Assembly: GCA_946499275.1 (NCBI GenBank)
Contig: CAMMRL010000016.1
Coordinates: 1 to 45,123, forward strand
DNA: 45,123 nucleotides
Source: an uncultured Clostridia bacterium
Lineage (GTDB): Bacteria > Bacillota > Clostridia > Oscillospirales > Acutalibacteraceae
Direction of reading: 5' to 3'
The notes beneath the pieces are model-generated. The model did no database searches, was not told the origin of the DNA, and saw only the letters and a list, made by a program, of their open reading frames with translations. Shown here piece after piece: positions 23,707-32,627 of this stretch. Within the stretch, counting starts at the first letter, position 1, and the number at the start of each line of letters is the position of its first letter. The position numbers and the translations under genes are program-made.

Positions 23707-24417
23707 ATGCTGTCCGTTACTGATATAAACGTATATTATGGGGCGATCCATGCGCTCAAAGGGATTTCCTTTCATGTCGAGGAAGGCGAGATCGTCTCCC
23801 TGATCGGCGCGAACGGGGCGGGGAAAACTACCGCTATGCACACCGTTTCCGGCCTACTCCGTTCCCGCACCGGAGATATCACTTTTATGGGGGAGAGCAT
23901 CGCAAAAACCGAGCCGCACAAAATCGTGCGGATGGGGCTGGCCCAGGTACCGGAAGGGCGGCGGGTGTTCGCCAGCATGACGGTGGAGGAAAACCTGGAG
24001 ATGGGTGCGTTCATCCGCAGTGGCAAGGATAAAGCCGGGATGGACGAGGACCTGGAAATGGTGTATACCCGTTTCCCGCGGCTGAAAGAACGCCGCCGCC
24101 AGCAGGCGGGTACCCTCTCCGGCGGCGAGCAGCAGATGCTGGCGATCGGCCGCGCACTAATGTCCCGCCCCAAAATGCTGCTGCTGGACGAACCGTCGAT
24201 GGGCTTGTCCCCGATCCTAGTGCAGGAGATTTTCGACTGCATCCAGGAAGTGAAAAAGGGAGGCACCACCGTCCTTTTGGTGGAACAGAACGCGAAGATG
24301 GCGCTCTCCATTTCCGACCGCGCCTATGTGCTGGAGACGGGGACCAATTTCCTGGAAGGGGCCGCCGCCGACTTGCTGGATAACGAGCAGGTACGCCGGG
24401 CGTATCTCGGCGCATAA
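23707..24417 (+). CDS. livF: Branched-chain amino-acid ABC transporter ATPase LivF
   Basis: A 236-residue ATPase, the second of the Liv pair. It begins MLSVTDINVYYGAIHALKGISF and has Walker A GANGAGKTT, the LivF-type LAQVPEGRRVFASMTVEENLEMGAF, the signature LSGGEQQMLAIGRALMSRPKMLLLDEPSMGLSPILVQEIF and VLLVEQNAKMALSISDRAYVLETG. GAAAGGGAGG precedes the ATG. Last gene of the liv operon. Confidence 0.95.
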   Translation: MLSVTDINVYYGAIHALKGISFHVEEGEIVSLIGANGAGKTTAMHTVSGLLRSRTGDITFMGESIAKTEPHKIVRMGLAQVPEGRRVFASMTVEENLEMGAFIRSGKDKAGMDEDLEMVYTRFPRLKERRRQQAGTLSGGEQQMLAIGRALMSRPKMLLLDEPSMGLSPILVQEIFDCIQEVKKGGTTVLLVEQNAKMALSISDRAYVLETGTNFLEGAAADLLDNEQVRRAYLGA

Positions 24418-24477
24418 GGAACGGCGATCGAATATTCAAACCGAAAAATGCGCAATAACAAACGGCGTTCGGGTTAA

Positions 24478-24512
24478 AAAACGGGGCGGACGCTGAAGCG
24501 CCGCCCCGTTTT
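24478..24512 (+). terminator. Terminator of the liv operon
   Basis: A ~15-bp GC-rich stem with a single bulged A at 24490 (24478-24493 with 24498-24512), GAA-type tetraloop and terminal TTTT. Confidence 0.85.
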
Positions 24513-24597
24513 CCGAGAAAAGCTGCGTAACCGGCGGCTTCTTTTCCGAAACGCCGCCGGACGGTTTACCCCATTTTCGGAAAGGCGGAAGGTTCCC

Positions 24598-25329
24598 ATG
24601 AGTCAAGAATCCTCCCGGCGCCAGCGCTTCTGGGCCGGGTTTCGTTGTGGTGCGCCCGTTATGCTCGGATACGCGCCGGTGTCCTTTGCGTTTGCCGTGT
24701 CGGCGGTGTCGGCGGGCCTGCCCTGGCCGGTGGCGCTGCTGATTTCCATGAGCAATTTCACTTCGGCCGGCCAGGTCGCCGGGGCCAATCTGATGGCGGT
24801 GAATGCGCCGCTGCCTGAAATCGGGCTGACGGTGTTTATCATTAACATCCGGTATTTTTTGATGTCCCTTTCCTTGTCGCAGAAGATTTCCGCCTTGCCG
24901 CTTGGCAAACGGCTGCTGATAGCCAACGGCGTGACCGACGAAATTTTCTTCCTGGCTATGCAGCAGCCGGGGCAGGTTTCCGGCTGGTTTTTCACCGGGC
25001 TGTCCGCCGGGCCGTATCTGGGGTGGGTAGGCGGTACGCTGCTGGGGGGCCTAGCCGGGGCGGTCCTGCCCCACGCCCTGTCCTCCGCGCTGGGGATTGC
25101 ACTGTATGCGATGTTTATCGCCATCGTCATTCCGCCCGCGAAGAAATCGCGGGCAGTGGCGTTGGTGGTGGCGGGTTCGGTGCTGCTTTCCTGCCTGTTC
25201 CGGTATCTGCCGGGGCTGCGGTTGGTCCCCTCGGGCTGGGCGTTGATCCTCTGCGCGGTGGCGGCTTCGGCGGCCGGGGCGGTGCTGTTCCCGGTCGGGG
25301 AAGAGACGGAAGGGGGGCAGGCGGCATGA
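24598..25329 (+). CDS. azlC: AzlC-family branched-chain amino-acid exporter, large subunit
   Basis: A 243-residue membrane protein with about seven hydrophobic segments. Diagnostic AzlC blocks: GFRCGAPVMLGYAPVSFAFAVSAVSAGL, SNFTSAGQVAGANLM and FIINIRYFLMSLSLSQKI. AzlCD exports branched-chain amino acids and, in Bacillus, gives 4-azaleucine resistance. ATG at 24598 with GAAAGGCGGAAGG upstream. The stop overlaps the azlD start (ATGA). It follows the liv operon terminator, so it is presumably a separate unit, although no clear promoter was seen in the short gap. Confidence 0.92.
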   Translation: MSQESSRRQRFWAGFRCGAPVMLGYAPVSFAFAVSAVSAGLPWPVALLISMSNFTSAGQVAGANLMAVNAPLPEIGLTVFIINIRYFLMSLSLSQKISALPLGKRLLIANGVTDEIFFLAMQQPGQVSGWFFTGLSAGPYLGWVGGTLLGGLAGAVLPHALSSALGIALYAMFIAIVIPPAKKSRAVALVVAGSVLLSCLFRYLPGLRLVPSGWALILCAVAASAAGAVLFPVGEETEGGQAA

Positions 25330-25655
25330 CCGGTTGGGTTTACTGGGCGGCGGCCATTGCCGTGATGGCGCTGGTCACCTATATCCCGCGCGTCCTCCCG
25401 CTGACACTGGTGAGACGGCGGTTTCAAAGCCCGTTCCTGCGCTCTTTTCTGTATTACATGCCATTTGCGGTGCTGGGGGCGATGACTTTTCCGTCGGCGC
25501 TGTATGCAACGGATACGCCGGTTTCCGCGCTGGTCGGGCTGATCGTCGCCCTGGTGATGGCCTTTTTCGGCAAACAGCTTCTTCCGGTGGCGCTGGTCTC
25601 CACCGGCGCCGTGCTGCTGACGGAACTATCCCTACGCGCACTGCATTGGCTGTAG
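25326..25655 (+). CDS. azlD: AzlD-family branched-chain amino-acid exporter, small subunit
   Basis: A 109-residue membrane protein with about four hydrophobic segments and the AzlD features YIPRVLPLTLVRRRFQSPFLRSFLYYMPFAVLGAMTFPSAL. The ATG at 25326 overlaps the azlC stop by four bases, giving translational coupling and equal stoichiometry. The longer frame reaching back to 25023 is antiphase to azlC and not coding. Confidence 0.92.
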   Translation: MTGWVYWAAAIAVMALVTYIPRVLPLTLVRRRFQSPFLRSFLYYMPFAVLGAMTFPSALYATDTPVSALVGLIVALVMAFFGKQLLPVALVSTGAVLLTELSLRALHWL

Positions 25656-25676
25656 TTCCCCTGTTGTTGAGCAGTA

Positions 25677-25724
25677 AAAACACAAACACGCTCCGGCGGT
25701 AGGGCCGGAGCGTGTTTGTGTTTT
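25677..25724 (+). terminator. Very strong terminator after azlD
   Basis: A perfect 21-bp stem (25677-25697 with 25704-25724) with a 6-nt loop, starting with AAAA and ending with TTTT, so it would work in both directions. Confidence 0.92.
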
Positions 25725-25848
25725 CGCCGGACGCAACGGGAGACGCCTTTGCCGTGGCCGAAGGAACGCGGAAATTTGGGAAGATCTGTCGAAACACAAG
25801 GAAACTGGAAAAATTTTTTGACCGGATTTTCGATTTGCTGAAAATTTA

Positions 25849-25899
25849 ATAACAGCTTTGTAACAATAATTGCAGTGCTTAAGCAAGGTGTGGTATAGT
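25849..25899 (+). promoter_or_regulatory. Promoter of the O-antigen-ligase-like gene with Pho-box-like repeats
   Basis: TTGCAG (25870-25875), an 18-bp spacer and TATAGT (25894-25899). Just upstream are ATAACA (25849-25854) and GTAACA (25860-25865), 11 bases apart, similar in sequence and spacing to the array before pstS. The rest of the gap from 25725 shows no gene. Confidence 0.5.
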
Positions 25900-25981
25900 C
25901 TAACACAAGGATGGATTGCAGAAAATATATTTTCCGCAATCCGCTGTTTGTTTATAAGGCTATACGGAAAGGAGTGGGCGG

Positions 25982-27340
25982 ATGACCGGCGCACAAGCGA
26001 TGCAAAAACGGTGGAAGCAGATCCGCGATGATTTGAAGCAGCCATGGCTTTTGGCATTGCTGTTCGTCGCCTGCATTCCGGTGTTTCCCGAATATTTTGC
26101 CCCTCCGCTGGCCGGTGGGGCGCTGCTGGCGGCCCACTTCGATGCGAAAAGGAACGGCCGCCGGATACAGGTAGGCGTCCTGGGGAAGATTATGCTGGCT
26201 TACATGGCCTATATGGCGTTCGGCCTGCTGTATACGCCCAACTTTTTTTCCACCCTTACCACCGTGGCGATGTGGGTAGTGATGTTCCTCGGCTACTTGG
26301 CGCTTACTACCGTACTCGTTGACCACGAACGATACGATACGGCGCTGTTCTGCCTATGTCTTGTCGCCGGGCTGGTGGGGACAATCGGCTGCATCCAGTA
26401 TGTGCTGCGGGCGGTGTTCGGCTGGGACCTGACCTTGCAGTTCTGGCGGTTTATCGACCAGATTGTATTCGAAATCCTGCCGCTCAACCTGCTGCCGATC
26501 ACCACCGACCTGCGGGTTTCCTCCACATTTAATAATCCAAACATTTTTGCGGAATACCTGATTATGGTGATCCCTTTTGTGTCCTATTATGGGTTCAGCG
26601 GCCGGCGGACCGGGACCCGGACGCTGTGCCGCTTTTGTCTTCTGGCGGCGGCCGGCGGTATCGCGTTTTCCTTCTCCCGCGGGGCGTATTTGGCGCTGCT
26701 GGTCATCGCCCTGATCTTCTGTGCGGCGAACCTCCGCAAGATCATGTTGATTGTCATCACCGCCGCCTCCACGCTGGTACTGGTACCCGAGTCGGTGCTG
26801 GCCCGCTTGTTTTCGGTCACCGGTTCGGACGCATCGACCAACGAGCGCCTGCATATCTGGGCGGCAGGGCTGGAAACGATCGGGCACGATCCCCTGTTCG
26901 GCATGGGGGCCGGGGTGGATAATACGTGGGAGATGCTGCTTCATCACGGTATCAACGCCCCGCATATGCACAACATTGTCCTACAGCTGCTGGCGGAAGG
27001 AGGCGTGATCGCCTTGGGGCTGATGCTGTTCGCCGGGTGGAAGCTGCTGCGCGGCAGCATCGATATGCTGCAGAGGTCCCGCGATACCCGGATGATGGGC
27101 GTGGTGTTCCTGGCGTTTACCGCCGCCTTCTGCATGGATGGCATGGTGGATTTCCCGCTGCTCACGCCCAAGCTGGTGGGGATATTCCTCATGGTCCTAT
27201 CCATGGGGGACGTGGCCATGAAACTGTATCTGGACAAACCGCTCGAGCCGCTACGGCAGGTAGGGCCGTTCCCCCGCCTGCTCCGGCGATTCCGCCGCCG
27301 CTCGTCCGGATCGCACACCGGCCTGCCTTTACAGAAATGA
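25982..27340 (+). CDS. O-antigen ligase / Wzy-like polytopic membrane protein
   Basis: A 452-residue protein with roughly ten to eleven membrane segments and the Wzy_C-type domain in its second half: STFNNPNIFAEYL, FSFSRGAYLALL, then the large extracytoplasmic loop with ERLHIWAAGLETIGHDPLFGMGAG and HMHNIVLQLLAEGGVIALGLML. These are features of the O-antigen ligase/polymerase superfamily. In Gram-positive bacteria such proteins polymerise or attach capsule, teichoic-acid-like or protein-linked glycans. The C-terminal tail is basic. GGAAAGGAGTGG precedes the ATG. Substrate is unknown; the nearby YfhO and CsbB-like genes suggest an envelope polysaccharide role. Confidence 0.83.
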   Translation: MTGAQAMQKRWKQIRDDLKQPWLLALLFVACIPVFPEYFAPPLAGGALLAAHFDAKRNGRRIQVGVLGKIMLAYMAYMAFGLLYTPNFFSTLTTVAMWVVMFLGYLALTTVLVDHERYDTALFCLCLVAGLVGTIGCIQYVLRAVFGWDLTLQFWRFIDQIVFEILPLNLLPITTDLRVSSTFNNPNIFAEYLIMVIPFVSYYGFSGRRTGTRTLCRFCLLAAAGGIAFSFSRGAYLALLVIALIFCAANLRKIMLIVITAASTLVLVPESVLARLFSVTGSDASTNERLHIWAAGLETIGHDPLFGMGAGVDNTWEMLLHHGINAPHMHNIVLQLLAEGGVIALGLMLFAGWKLLRGSIDMLQRSRDTRMMGVVFLAFTAAFCMDGMVDFPLLTPKLVGIFLMVLSMGDVAMKLYLDKPLEPLRQVGPFPRLLRRFRRRSSGSHTGLPLQK

Positions 27341-27464
27341 ACCCGGCGGCAAACCCAAAGGGGCTTTTGGGTGAGGATAGCCGGAATATCCTTTAAAAGG
27401 GGAGCCGGTTTTCGCATGGGAAACCAATTCCTTTGCTTATCAAAGAATTGTCGAAACATCCTGC

Positions 27465-27493
27465 TTGACATCCCTAGAAAAATACGGTAACAT
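27465..27493 (+). promoter_or_regulatory. Promoter of degV
   Basis: TTGACA (27465-27470), a 17-bp spacer and TAACAT (27488-27493). A leader of about 115 nt follows. A short inverted repeat ACCCAAA/TTTTGGGT near 27353-27373 may end the preceding transcript, but it lacks a U-tract. Confidence 0.72.
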
Positions 27494-27616
27494 GGTATCG
27501 AAAACCAGATGGGTAAGGACTGGAAATGCGGGCAGACGAAACCGTCTGTTCTTGCGGACAGGTCCCTATGGGAATATCATGCGGACGGGTACGGCCGCCG
27601 AAAGGGATGGAGAAAT

Positions 27617-28486
27617 ATGAGCTATCGTATAACGACCGATTCCACCTGCGATCTGCCACCGGAGTTTTATCGGGAGCGGGGGATCGCCTATATCGGGCTG
27701 TCGTTCCAGCTTGATGGAAAAGAATATAAGGAAGGATCGGAAACCGGGATTACCTCCAAAGAATTTTACGATCAACTGCGTGCGGGAAAAGAATCCTCTA
27801 CCATGCAGGTGAACACATTTGAGTTTACTTCCTTTATCGAGCCGTTTCTGGCCGCGGGTGAGGATGTATTGCACATCGCTTTTTCCAGCGGGTTGAGCGG
27901 GACGTATGATTCCTGCCGGCGTGGGGTGGAGGAGCTCAAGGAGAAATATCCCGATCGTACGGTTATTGTGGTGGACAGCCTGTGTGCTTCGATGGGTGAA
28001 GGGCTGCTCGTTTATTACGCCGACGAGAACCGCAAAAAGGGCATGTCGCTCGAAGACAACGCCGCCTGGCTGGAGGAAAACAAGCTGCACCTCTGCCATT
28101 GGTTTACGGTGGACGACCTGATGTTCCTCCATCGCGGCGGCCGGGTGAATAAGGCCTCCGCTGTTTTCGGCTCCCTGCTCGGCATCAAGCCGGTGCTGCA
28201 TGTGGACGACGAAGGCCATCTCATCTTGGTTTCCAAGGCGCGGGGCCGCGTCGGTTCGATCGATGCGCTGGTGCAACGGCTGAAGGAAAGCGCCAACCCG
28301 GATATTCGGGACCAGATGGTGTATATCAGCCACGGCGACTGCCTGAACGACGCGCAGCTTCTTGCCGACAAGCTGCGGAAAGCGGTAGGGATCAAAAATA
28401 TTGTGATCTCGGATATCGGGGCGGTTATTGGCTCCCATTCGGGGCCGGGTACTCTCGCTCTTTTCTTCATGGGTAAGCAGCGGTAA
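27617..28486 (+). CDS. DegV-family fatty-acid-binding protein
   Basis: A 289-residue cytosolic protein starting MSYRITTDSTCDLPPEFYRERGI. DegV blocks: LDGKEYKEG, SSTMQVNTFEF, HIAFSSGLSGTYDSC, VVDSLCASMGEGLLV, DDLMFLHRGGRVNKASAVFGSLLGIKPVLHVDDEGHL and the C-terminal SDIGAVIGSHSGPGTLALFFMG. Proteins of this family (for example FakB) bind a fatty acid in a deep pocket; FakB hands it to FakA kinase for phospholipid synthesis. No FakA is encoded nearby, so the partner is not evident. The ATG at 27617 follows AAAGGGATGGAG; earlier in-frame codons lie in the leader. Confidence 0.9.
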   Translation: MSYRITTDSTCDLPPEFYRERGIAYIGLSFQLDGKEYKEGSETGITSKEFYDQLRAGKESSTMQVNTFEFTSFIEPFLAAGEDVLHIAFSSGLSGTYDSCRRGVEELKEKYPDRTVIVVDSLCASMGEGLLVYYADENRKKGMSLEDNAAWLEENKLHLCHWFTVDDLMFLHRGGRVNKASAVFGSLLGIKPVLHVDDEGHLILVSKARGRVGSIDALVQRLKESANPDIRDQMVYISHGDCLNDAQLLADKLRKAVGIKNIVISDIGAVIGSHSGPGTLALFFMGKQR

Positions 28487-28509
28487 TACATTCTAGGGAA
28501 TATCGGTGT

Positions 28510-28548
28510 AAAGCGCCCCGAAATGCAAGGAATTTCGGGGCGCTTTTT
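28510..28548 (+). terminator. Rho-independent terminator of degV
   Basis: A 14-bp stem AAGCGCCCCGAAAT with its complement (about 28510-28524 with 28531-28545), GC-rich, followed by TTTTTGA. Confidence 0.9.
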
Positions 28549-28607
28549 GATTAAACCTCGGCCCTTATATTTATAGGCCGCTGAATGAAAAAATAGGGGG
28601 CTGGATA

Positions 28608-29312
28608 ATGAAAAAGATCCTTTCCTTTTCCCCGGCGGTTTTGTGCGTTTTATATGCGGTGATTCCTCTTTGCGGTATGATCGGCCGCCTATGCGGAACC
28701 CCCTTTACCCTGTGCGGCGATTGGTTTTGGACGCCGGCGGTTACGGTTATTTCCCTGGTGCTGACCGTGCTGTTATGCCTTTACAAGCCACCGGGAGGGA
28801 AAATCCATTTGCTTTTTGCCGCGTTTTTAGGGCCCTTATCCGTTATAAACGGCCTTTATTCTCTCGTTTTGAGCGATTGGCAATGGACGCCGGTATTCGT
28901 CTTTGTCTGCTGTGCCTGTTCCCTGGCTCTCGTCATCCTCCGGGTCCGGCCGGCGGCGCTGAAGGCGGTAATAGCCGCCCTGTCCGGGTTTGCTTCGCTT
29001 TCCCTGCTTTTTATCACCTTTTTTCTTATGTTTTTCCGAGGTTTTGGCACGGAAACCGTTATCCGATCGGTGCCGTCGCCGCAGGGGGCCTATACGGCTG
29101 AGGTAGTGGACGACGACCAGGGGGCGCTCGGCGGCAATACCCTGGTGCGCGTAAAGGAAAACGGCGGGATCGGCCTGGGGATCGGCCGGTTTGCCAAGCC
29201 GCCGGTCACGCTGTATACGGGAAAGTGGGGAGAAGGGGACGCGCTGACGGTGTCCTGGCAGGGAGAGGATACCTTGGTGATCCAGGGCGTGGAGTATGTC
29301 GTCCGCTTCTGA
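28608..29312 (+). CDS. Membrane protein with DUF5412-like C-terminal domain
   Basis: A 234-residue protein with four to five hydrophobic segments in the first ~145 residues and a small extracytoplasmic-type domain after them. The segment VIRSVPSPQGAYTAEVVDDDQGALGGNTLVRV resembles the DUF5412 pattern (SPDGxYT followed by a conserved glycine stretch). GEGDALTVSWQGEDTLVIQGVEYVV closes the protein. Function unknown for the family. The ATG at 28608 is preceded by AGGGGGCTGG. It stands alone between the degV terminator and the yfhO promoter. Confidence 0.65.
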   Translation: MKKILSFSPAVLCVLYAVIPLCGMIGRLCGTPFTLCGDWFWTPAVTVISLVLTVLLCLYKPPGGKIHLLFAAFLGPLSVINGLYSLVLSDWQWTPVFVFVCCACSLALVILRVRPAALKAVIAALSGFASLSLLFITFFLMFFRGFGTETVIRSVPSPQGAYTAEVVDDDQGALGGNTLVRVKENGGIGLGIGRFAKPPVTLYTGKWGEGDALTVSWQGEDTLVIQGVEYVVRF

Positions 29313-29460
29313 CCGTGGCTTTTGGAACGCCGTTACCACCATCCTTCCGGGCGTCCGCGCCCCGTTTTAAAAGGAAAACAGGAATAAGCCGACTCGCCAA
29401 CTCAGCTCGGGGATTCATGGGGAACCACTTGTCAAACTGTAGGAGAAACAGGGGGATTGG

Positions 29461-29489
29461 TTGCCTATTTTCCAAAACTATGCTAAAAT
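29461..29489 (+). promoter_or_regulatory. Promoter of the yfhO-csbB unit
   Basis: TTGCCT (29461-29466), a 17-bp spacer and TAAAAT (29484-29489), about 80 bases before the yfhO start. Confidence 0.55.
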
Positions 29490-29567
29490 AAAATCCATCT
29501 GCAGGACTGTGCGAGCTGGACGGCCGCGCAGGCACCGTAAAATAAAGAAGGGCGAGGGTAGACGCCG

Positions 29568-32500
29568 ATGAATCAGAAATCCGTATCCCGTGCAAATTTT
29601 TTCCGCACGATGATTTTAGCGGTGGTATTTTTATTGCTGACCTGTCTGCTGTACCTGGGTTTCCAAGGGGATGAGCAGCTGACCTTCCCGGCACAAAAAA
29701 TCTTGTATTCGCTGGGATTCGGTGGGCTGCTCGCCGGCCTGATTACCCTGCTGCTTTCCGTTTATCTGGAGGAGGACGCCCCCCAGACGAAGAGCCGGTG
29801 GTTTTATCCTACAATGGCGGGCCTGCTCGGCCTGGCCTGCATGGGGCTTTCTTACATGTATCTGGGCGTCTGGCCGGTGGGCGACCGCAGCGTGATGGTG
29901 GTGGACATGCACCACCAGTACGCTCCCCTGCTCGCCCAGTTGCGGGACATGCTCCTCCACGGCGGCAACGCGATGTATTCGTTCGACGTGGGGTTGGGAG
30001 GCAGTTTTCTGCCCTTGTTCGCTTATTACCTTTCCAGTCCCTTCAACCTGTTGCTGGTCCTTTTCCCGGAGAGCTTGCTCAACGAGGGGATTCTGGTCAT
30101 CACCTTGCTGAAAAATGCGCTAACCGCCTTTTTCTTTGCGCTGTGCGTGCAGTATATCTACCGCCGTCGGGACCTCTCGGTGGTGGCGGTGTCCATCCTG
30201 TATTCCATGATGATGTACCTGATCGCCTACTCCTGGGACATTATGTGGCTGGATTGCATCATGGTCCTCCCGCTGGTGATCATGAGCTTTGAAAAGCTGA
30301 TGCGTACCGGCAAATACCTGCCGTACGTCCTCTCCCTGGCCTATGCGCTGTATGCCAACTATTACATCGGCTTCATGCTCTGCGTGTTCCTAGTGCTGTA
30401 TTTTGTGGTCTATTTGGTGCGCAGGCGCCGCTCCTCTGCGGCGCGGGGACGCGCGTTCGGCCGGTTTGCGATTGGTTCGCTGTTAGGAGGCGGGCTGGTG
30501 ATGTTCCTGCTGGTGCCGACCTACCTATCGCTGGCGCATACCTCGGCGGCGGGAGCGTCCCTGCCCGAGATGAAGAACAATTTCGACATGTTCGACCTAC
30601 TGGGCCGGCATCTGTATGAATCCTCCCCCACCATCCGGTCGGGTAACCTGCCGAATATTTATTGCGGCATTCTCACCATCGTGCTGCTGCCGATTTTCGC
30701 CACCCTGCGCTCTATTCCGCTGAGACGGCGGCTTACCTATCTCGGCCTGGCGGGCGTAATGGGCTTCAGCCTGGTAATCAACCAATTCGACCTGCTGTGG
30801 CACGGTCTCCACGCGCCCAACGACCTGCCGTACCGTTTTTCCTTCTTGTATTCTTTTGTGCTTCTGCTGATCACGTTTGAAACCCTCGCCCATATCCGGG
30901 AAATCCGGCTCAAACAGATCGGCGGCACGGTGGTCGGCCTGTTCCTTTATATCCTACTGGAGGAACGGATCGGTTCGCTGGAAGAGCAGGCGGGCGGCAC
31001 TGCCGCCTACGGCTTCGACAGCATTTATATCAGCTTGCTTCTGGTGGCGCTGTATGGGGTGGTGTTGCTGCTGGTGTCCAGGCGGAAGCTGCTGGTGCGG
31101 CCCGCCTACTGCCTGCTGTTGCTGATTGTGACGGCAGAAATGGTGTTTAACGGCGGGGCGTCCTTTAAGGCGGTGAACTCGAAGGAGTATTTTACCGCCC
31201 GTAAGGATTATGTCGCCAACGACATCACCCAGGCTCTCCACACGGCAGTGAACCGCACGGAGGAAATCGGGGACGCAGCGGCCGGCGCGTTTTACCGAAT
31301 GGAGTTCCTGCCACGCCGCACGACGGTGGATACCGCGCTCTATGATTACCACGGGATGACGGTTTTCGCCTCCAGCAACCCGCAGAGCGTGACCAAGTTT
31401 ATGGGCTACCTCGGGTATGCGGTGAACGGGGTGAACAGCTATCTGTACAAAAGCTTCGTCCCCACCACCGATTCCCTACTGGGGCTTAAATATGTAATCC
31501 TGAACAACAGCCTGGGCAGCCATCCGCAGCTTACCCAGCTGGAACAGAGCGGGTCGGCGGAAAACCCGTATTATATTTATCAAAACGTGGACGCGCTCCC
31601 CGTCGGGTTCCTGGTGGAGCCCTCGGTAAAGGACTGGAAGCCCACCAAATATAATCCGATTAAATCGCAGAATTCGCTGTTTACCAGCTTGACCGGGGAC
31701 GCGGAGGAGCTGTTCACCCTGGCGGAGCTCGCTACCGATTCCATGGGGCTAGGCAGCACCGGCGGGGGCACCAGCTTCTCGATGAATGTCAGCGACGGGC
31801 AAACGAGCGCCACCTTTGATGCAACGGTGGCGGAAACCGGGCAGGTTTTTGTCTATGTCGATTGCGGCGCGGCCAAGAGCATCAGCGTCAGCAGCGGGAG
31901 CAATACCTGGAGTGCCAGCCCCAATGAGCCCTACATCATCGACGCCGGCACCCTCAACGCAGGGGATATCGTAACCGTAACGGTAACGGCGGAAAGCGGC
32001 TGCTCGGGCAATATTTATGTCGCCACCCTGCGCAAAGAAGTGTACGACCGGCAGATGGCCGTCTTGAAGGAGAGCCCCTTTGTGGTGACGGAATCGGGCG
32101 ACGCCCGCCTGTACGGCACAGTGAACGCGGCCAAGGACGGGGTGCTGTTCACCTCCATCCCCTACGACGAGGGCTGGACTGTGAAGGTGGACGGCAAAAA
32201 GGTGGAAACCTTTGCCGCGGGCGATGCCATGCTGGCGTTTGACCTCGCTGCCGGCGAGCATACGGTGGAACTGACCTTCTTCACCGTAGGGCTGGTCCCC
32301 GGCATCGTTCTCAGCGTGGTCAGCCTGGTGCTGCTGATCCTCCTGCTCTGGTTTATCCAGAAAAAGGTAAAGACGGAACTGTTCGCGGACGGTTCCACGG
32401 ATGACGAGTTCCGGGCGTTCGGCCGGCTGTTCGGCGGGACGCCGTATGCGGCTGCGGGGGAAGGGGTCGCTCTGGGGGATATGGCTGCTTTCGCGCTGTC

Positions 32501-32627
32501 CGAAGGCGGCCCGCCAAATCCGGACGCCGCTGTCCCTGAAAATACGGGAGAAGGTCAAGCGGGCCTGGATTCCAACGGTGGAAAAGAGGAACCTAACAAT
32601 GATAACCATCCTGATGCCAGTTTATAA
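29568..32627 (+). CDS. YfhO-family membrane glycosyltransferase
   Basis: A 1019-residue protein of the YfhO family (GT-C-like fold). The first ~540 residues hold about fourteen membrane segments, with the family block GDRSVMVVDMHHQYAPLLAQLRDML and GGSFLPLFAYYLSSPFNLLL; the Asp in the first loop is the likely catalytic base. YSWDIMWLDCIMVLPLVI and NDLPYRFSFLYSF are further conserved parts. A large extracytoplasmic region follows, then a last helix (LVPGIVLSVVSLVLLILLLWFI) and an acidic hydrophilic tail. In Bacillus, YfhO works with CsbB to put GlcNAc onto lipoteichoic acid. A csbB-like gene overlaps its 3' end by 29 bases, supporting that role. ATG at 29568, ribosome binding site AAGGGCGAGGG. 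Confidence 0.88.
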   Translation: MNQKSVSRANFFRTMILAVVFLLLTCLLYLGFQGDEQLTFPAQKILYSLGFGGLLAGLITLLLSVYLEEDAPQTKSRWFYPTMAGLLGLACMGLSYMYLGVWPVGDRSVMVVDMHHQYAPLLAQLRDMLLHGGNAMYSFDVGLGGSFLPLFAYYLSSPFNLLLVLFPESLLNEGILVITLLKNALTAFFFALCVQYIYRRRDLSVVAVSILYSMMMYLIAYSWDIMWLDCIMVLPLVIMSFEKLMRTGKYLPYVLSLAYALYANYYIGFMLCVFLVLYFVVYLVRRRRSSAARGRAFGRFAIGSLLGGGLVMFLLVPTYLSLAHTSAAGASLPEMKNNFDMFDLLGRHLYESSPTIRSGNLPNIYCGILTIVLLPIFATLRSIPLRRRLTYLGLAGVMGFSLVINQFDLLWHGLHAPNDLPYRFSFLYSFVLLLITFETLAHIREIRLKQIGGTVVGLFLYILLEERIGSLEEQAGGTAAYGFDSIYISLLLVALYGVVLLLVSRRKLLVRPAYCLLLLIVTAEMVFNGGASFKAVNSKEYFTARKDYVANDITQALHTAVNRTEEIGDAAAGAFYRMEFLPRRTTVDTALYDYHGMTVFASSNPQSVTKFMGYLGYAVNGVNSYLYKSFVPTTDSLLGLKYVILNNSLGSHPQLTQLEQSGSAENPYYIYQNVDALPVGFLVEPSVKDWKPTKYNPIKSQNSLFTSLTGDAEELFTLAELATDSMGLGSTGGGTSFSMNVSDGQTSATFDATVAETGQVFVYVDCGAAKSISVSSGSNTWSASPNEPYIIDAGTLNAGDIVTVTVTAESGCSGNIYVATLRKEVYDRQMAVLKESPFVVTESGDARLYGTVNAAKDGVLFTSIPYDEGWTVKVDGKKVETFAAGDAMLAFDLAAGEHTVELTFFTVGLVPGIVLSVVSLVLLILLLWFIQKKVKTELFADGSTDDEFRAFGRLFGGTPYAAAGEGVALGDMAAFALSEGGPPNPDAAVPENTGEGQAGLDSNGGKEEPNNDNHPDASL

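Noticed and set aside
25023-25325. Upstream part of the azlD frame
   Set aside because: Lies within azlC in another phase; AzlD homology begins exactly at the ATG overlapping the azlC stop.
24478-25724. CRISPR or repeat array suggested by repeated GC-rich inverted sequences
   Set aside because: These are single terminator hairpins around azlCD, with no regularly spaced direct repeats.
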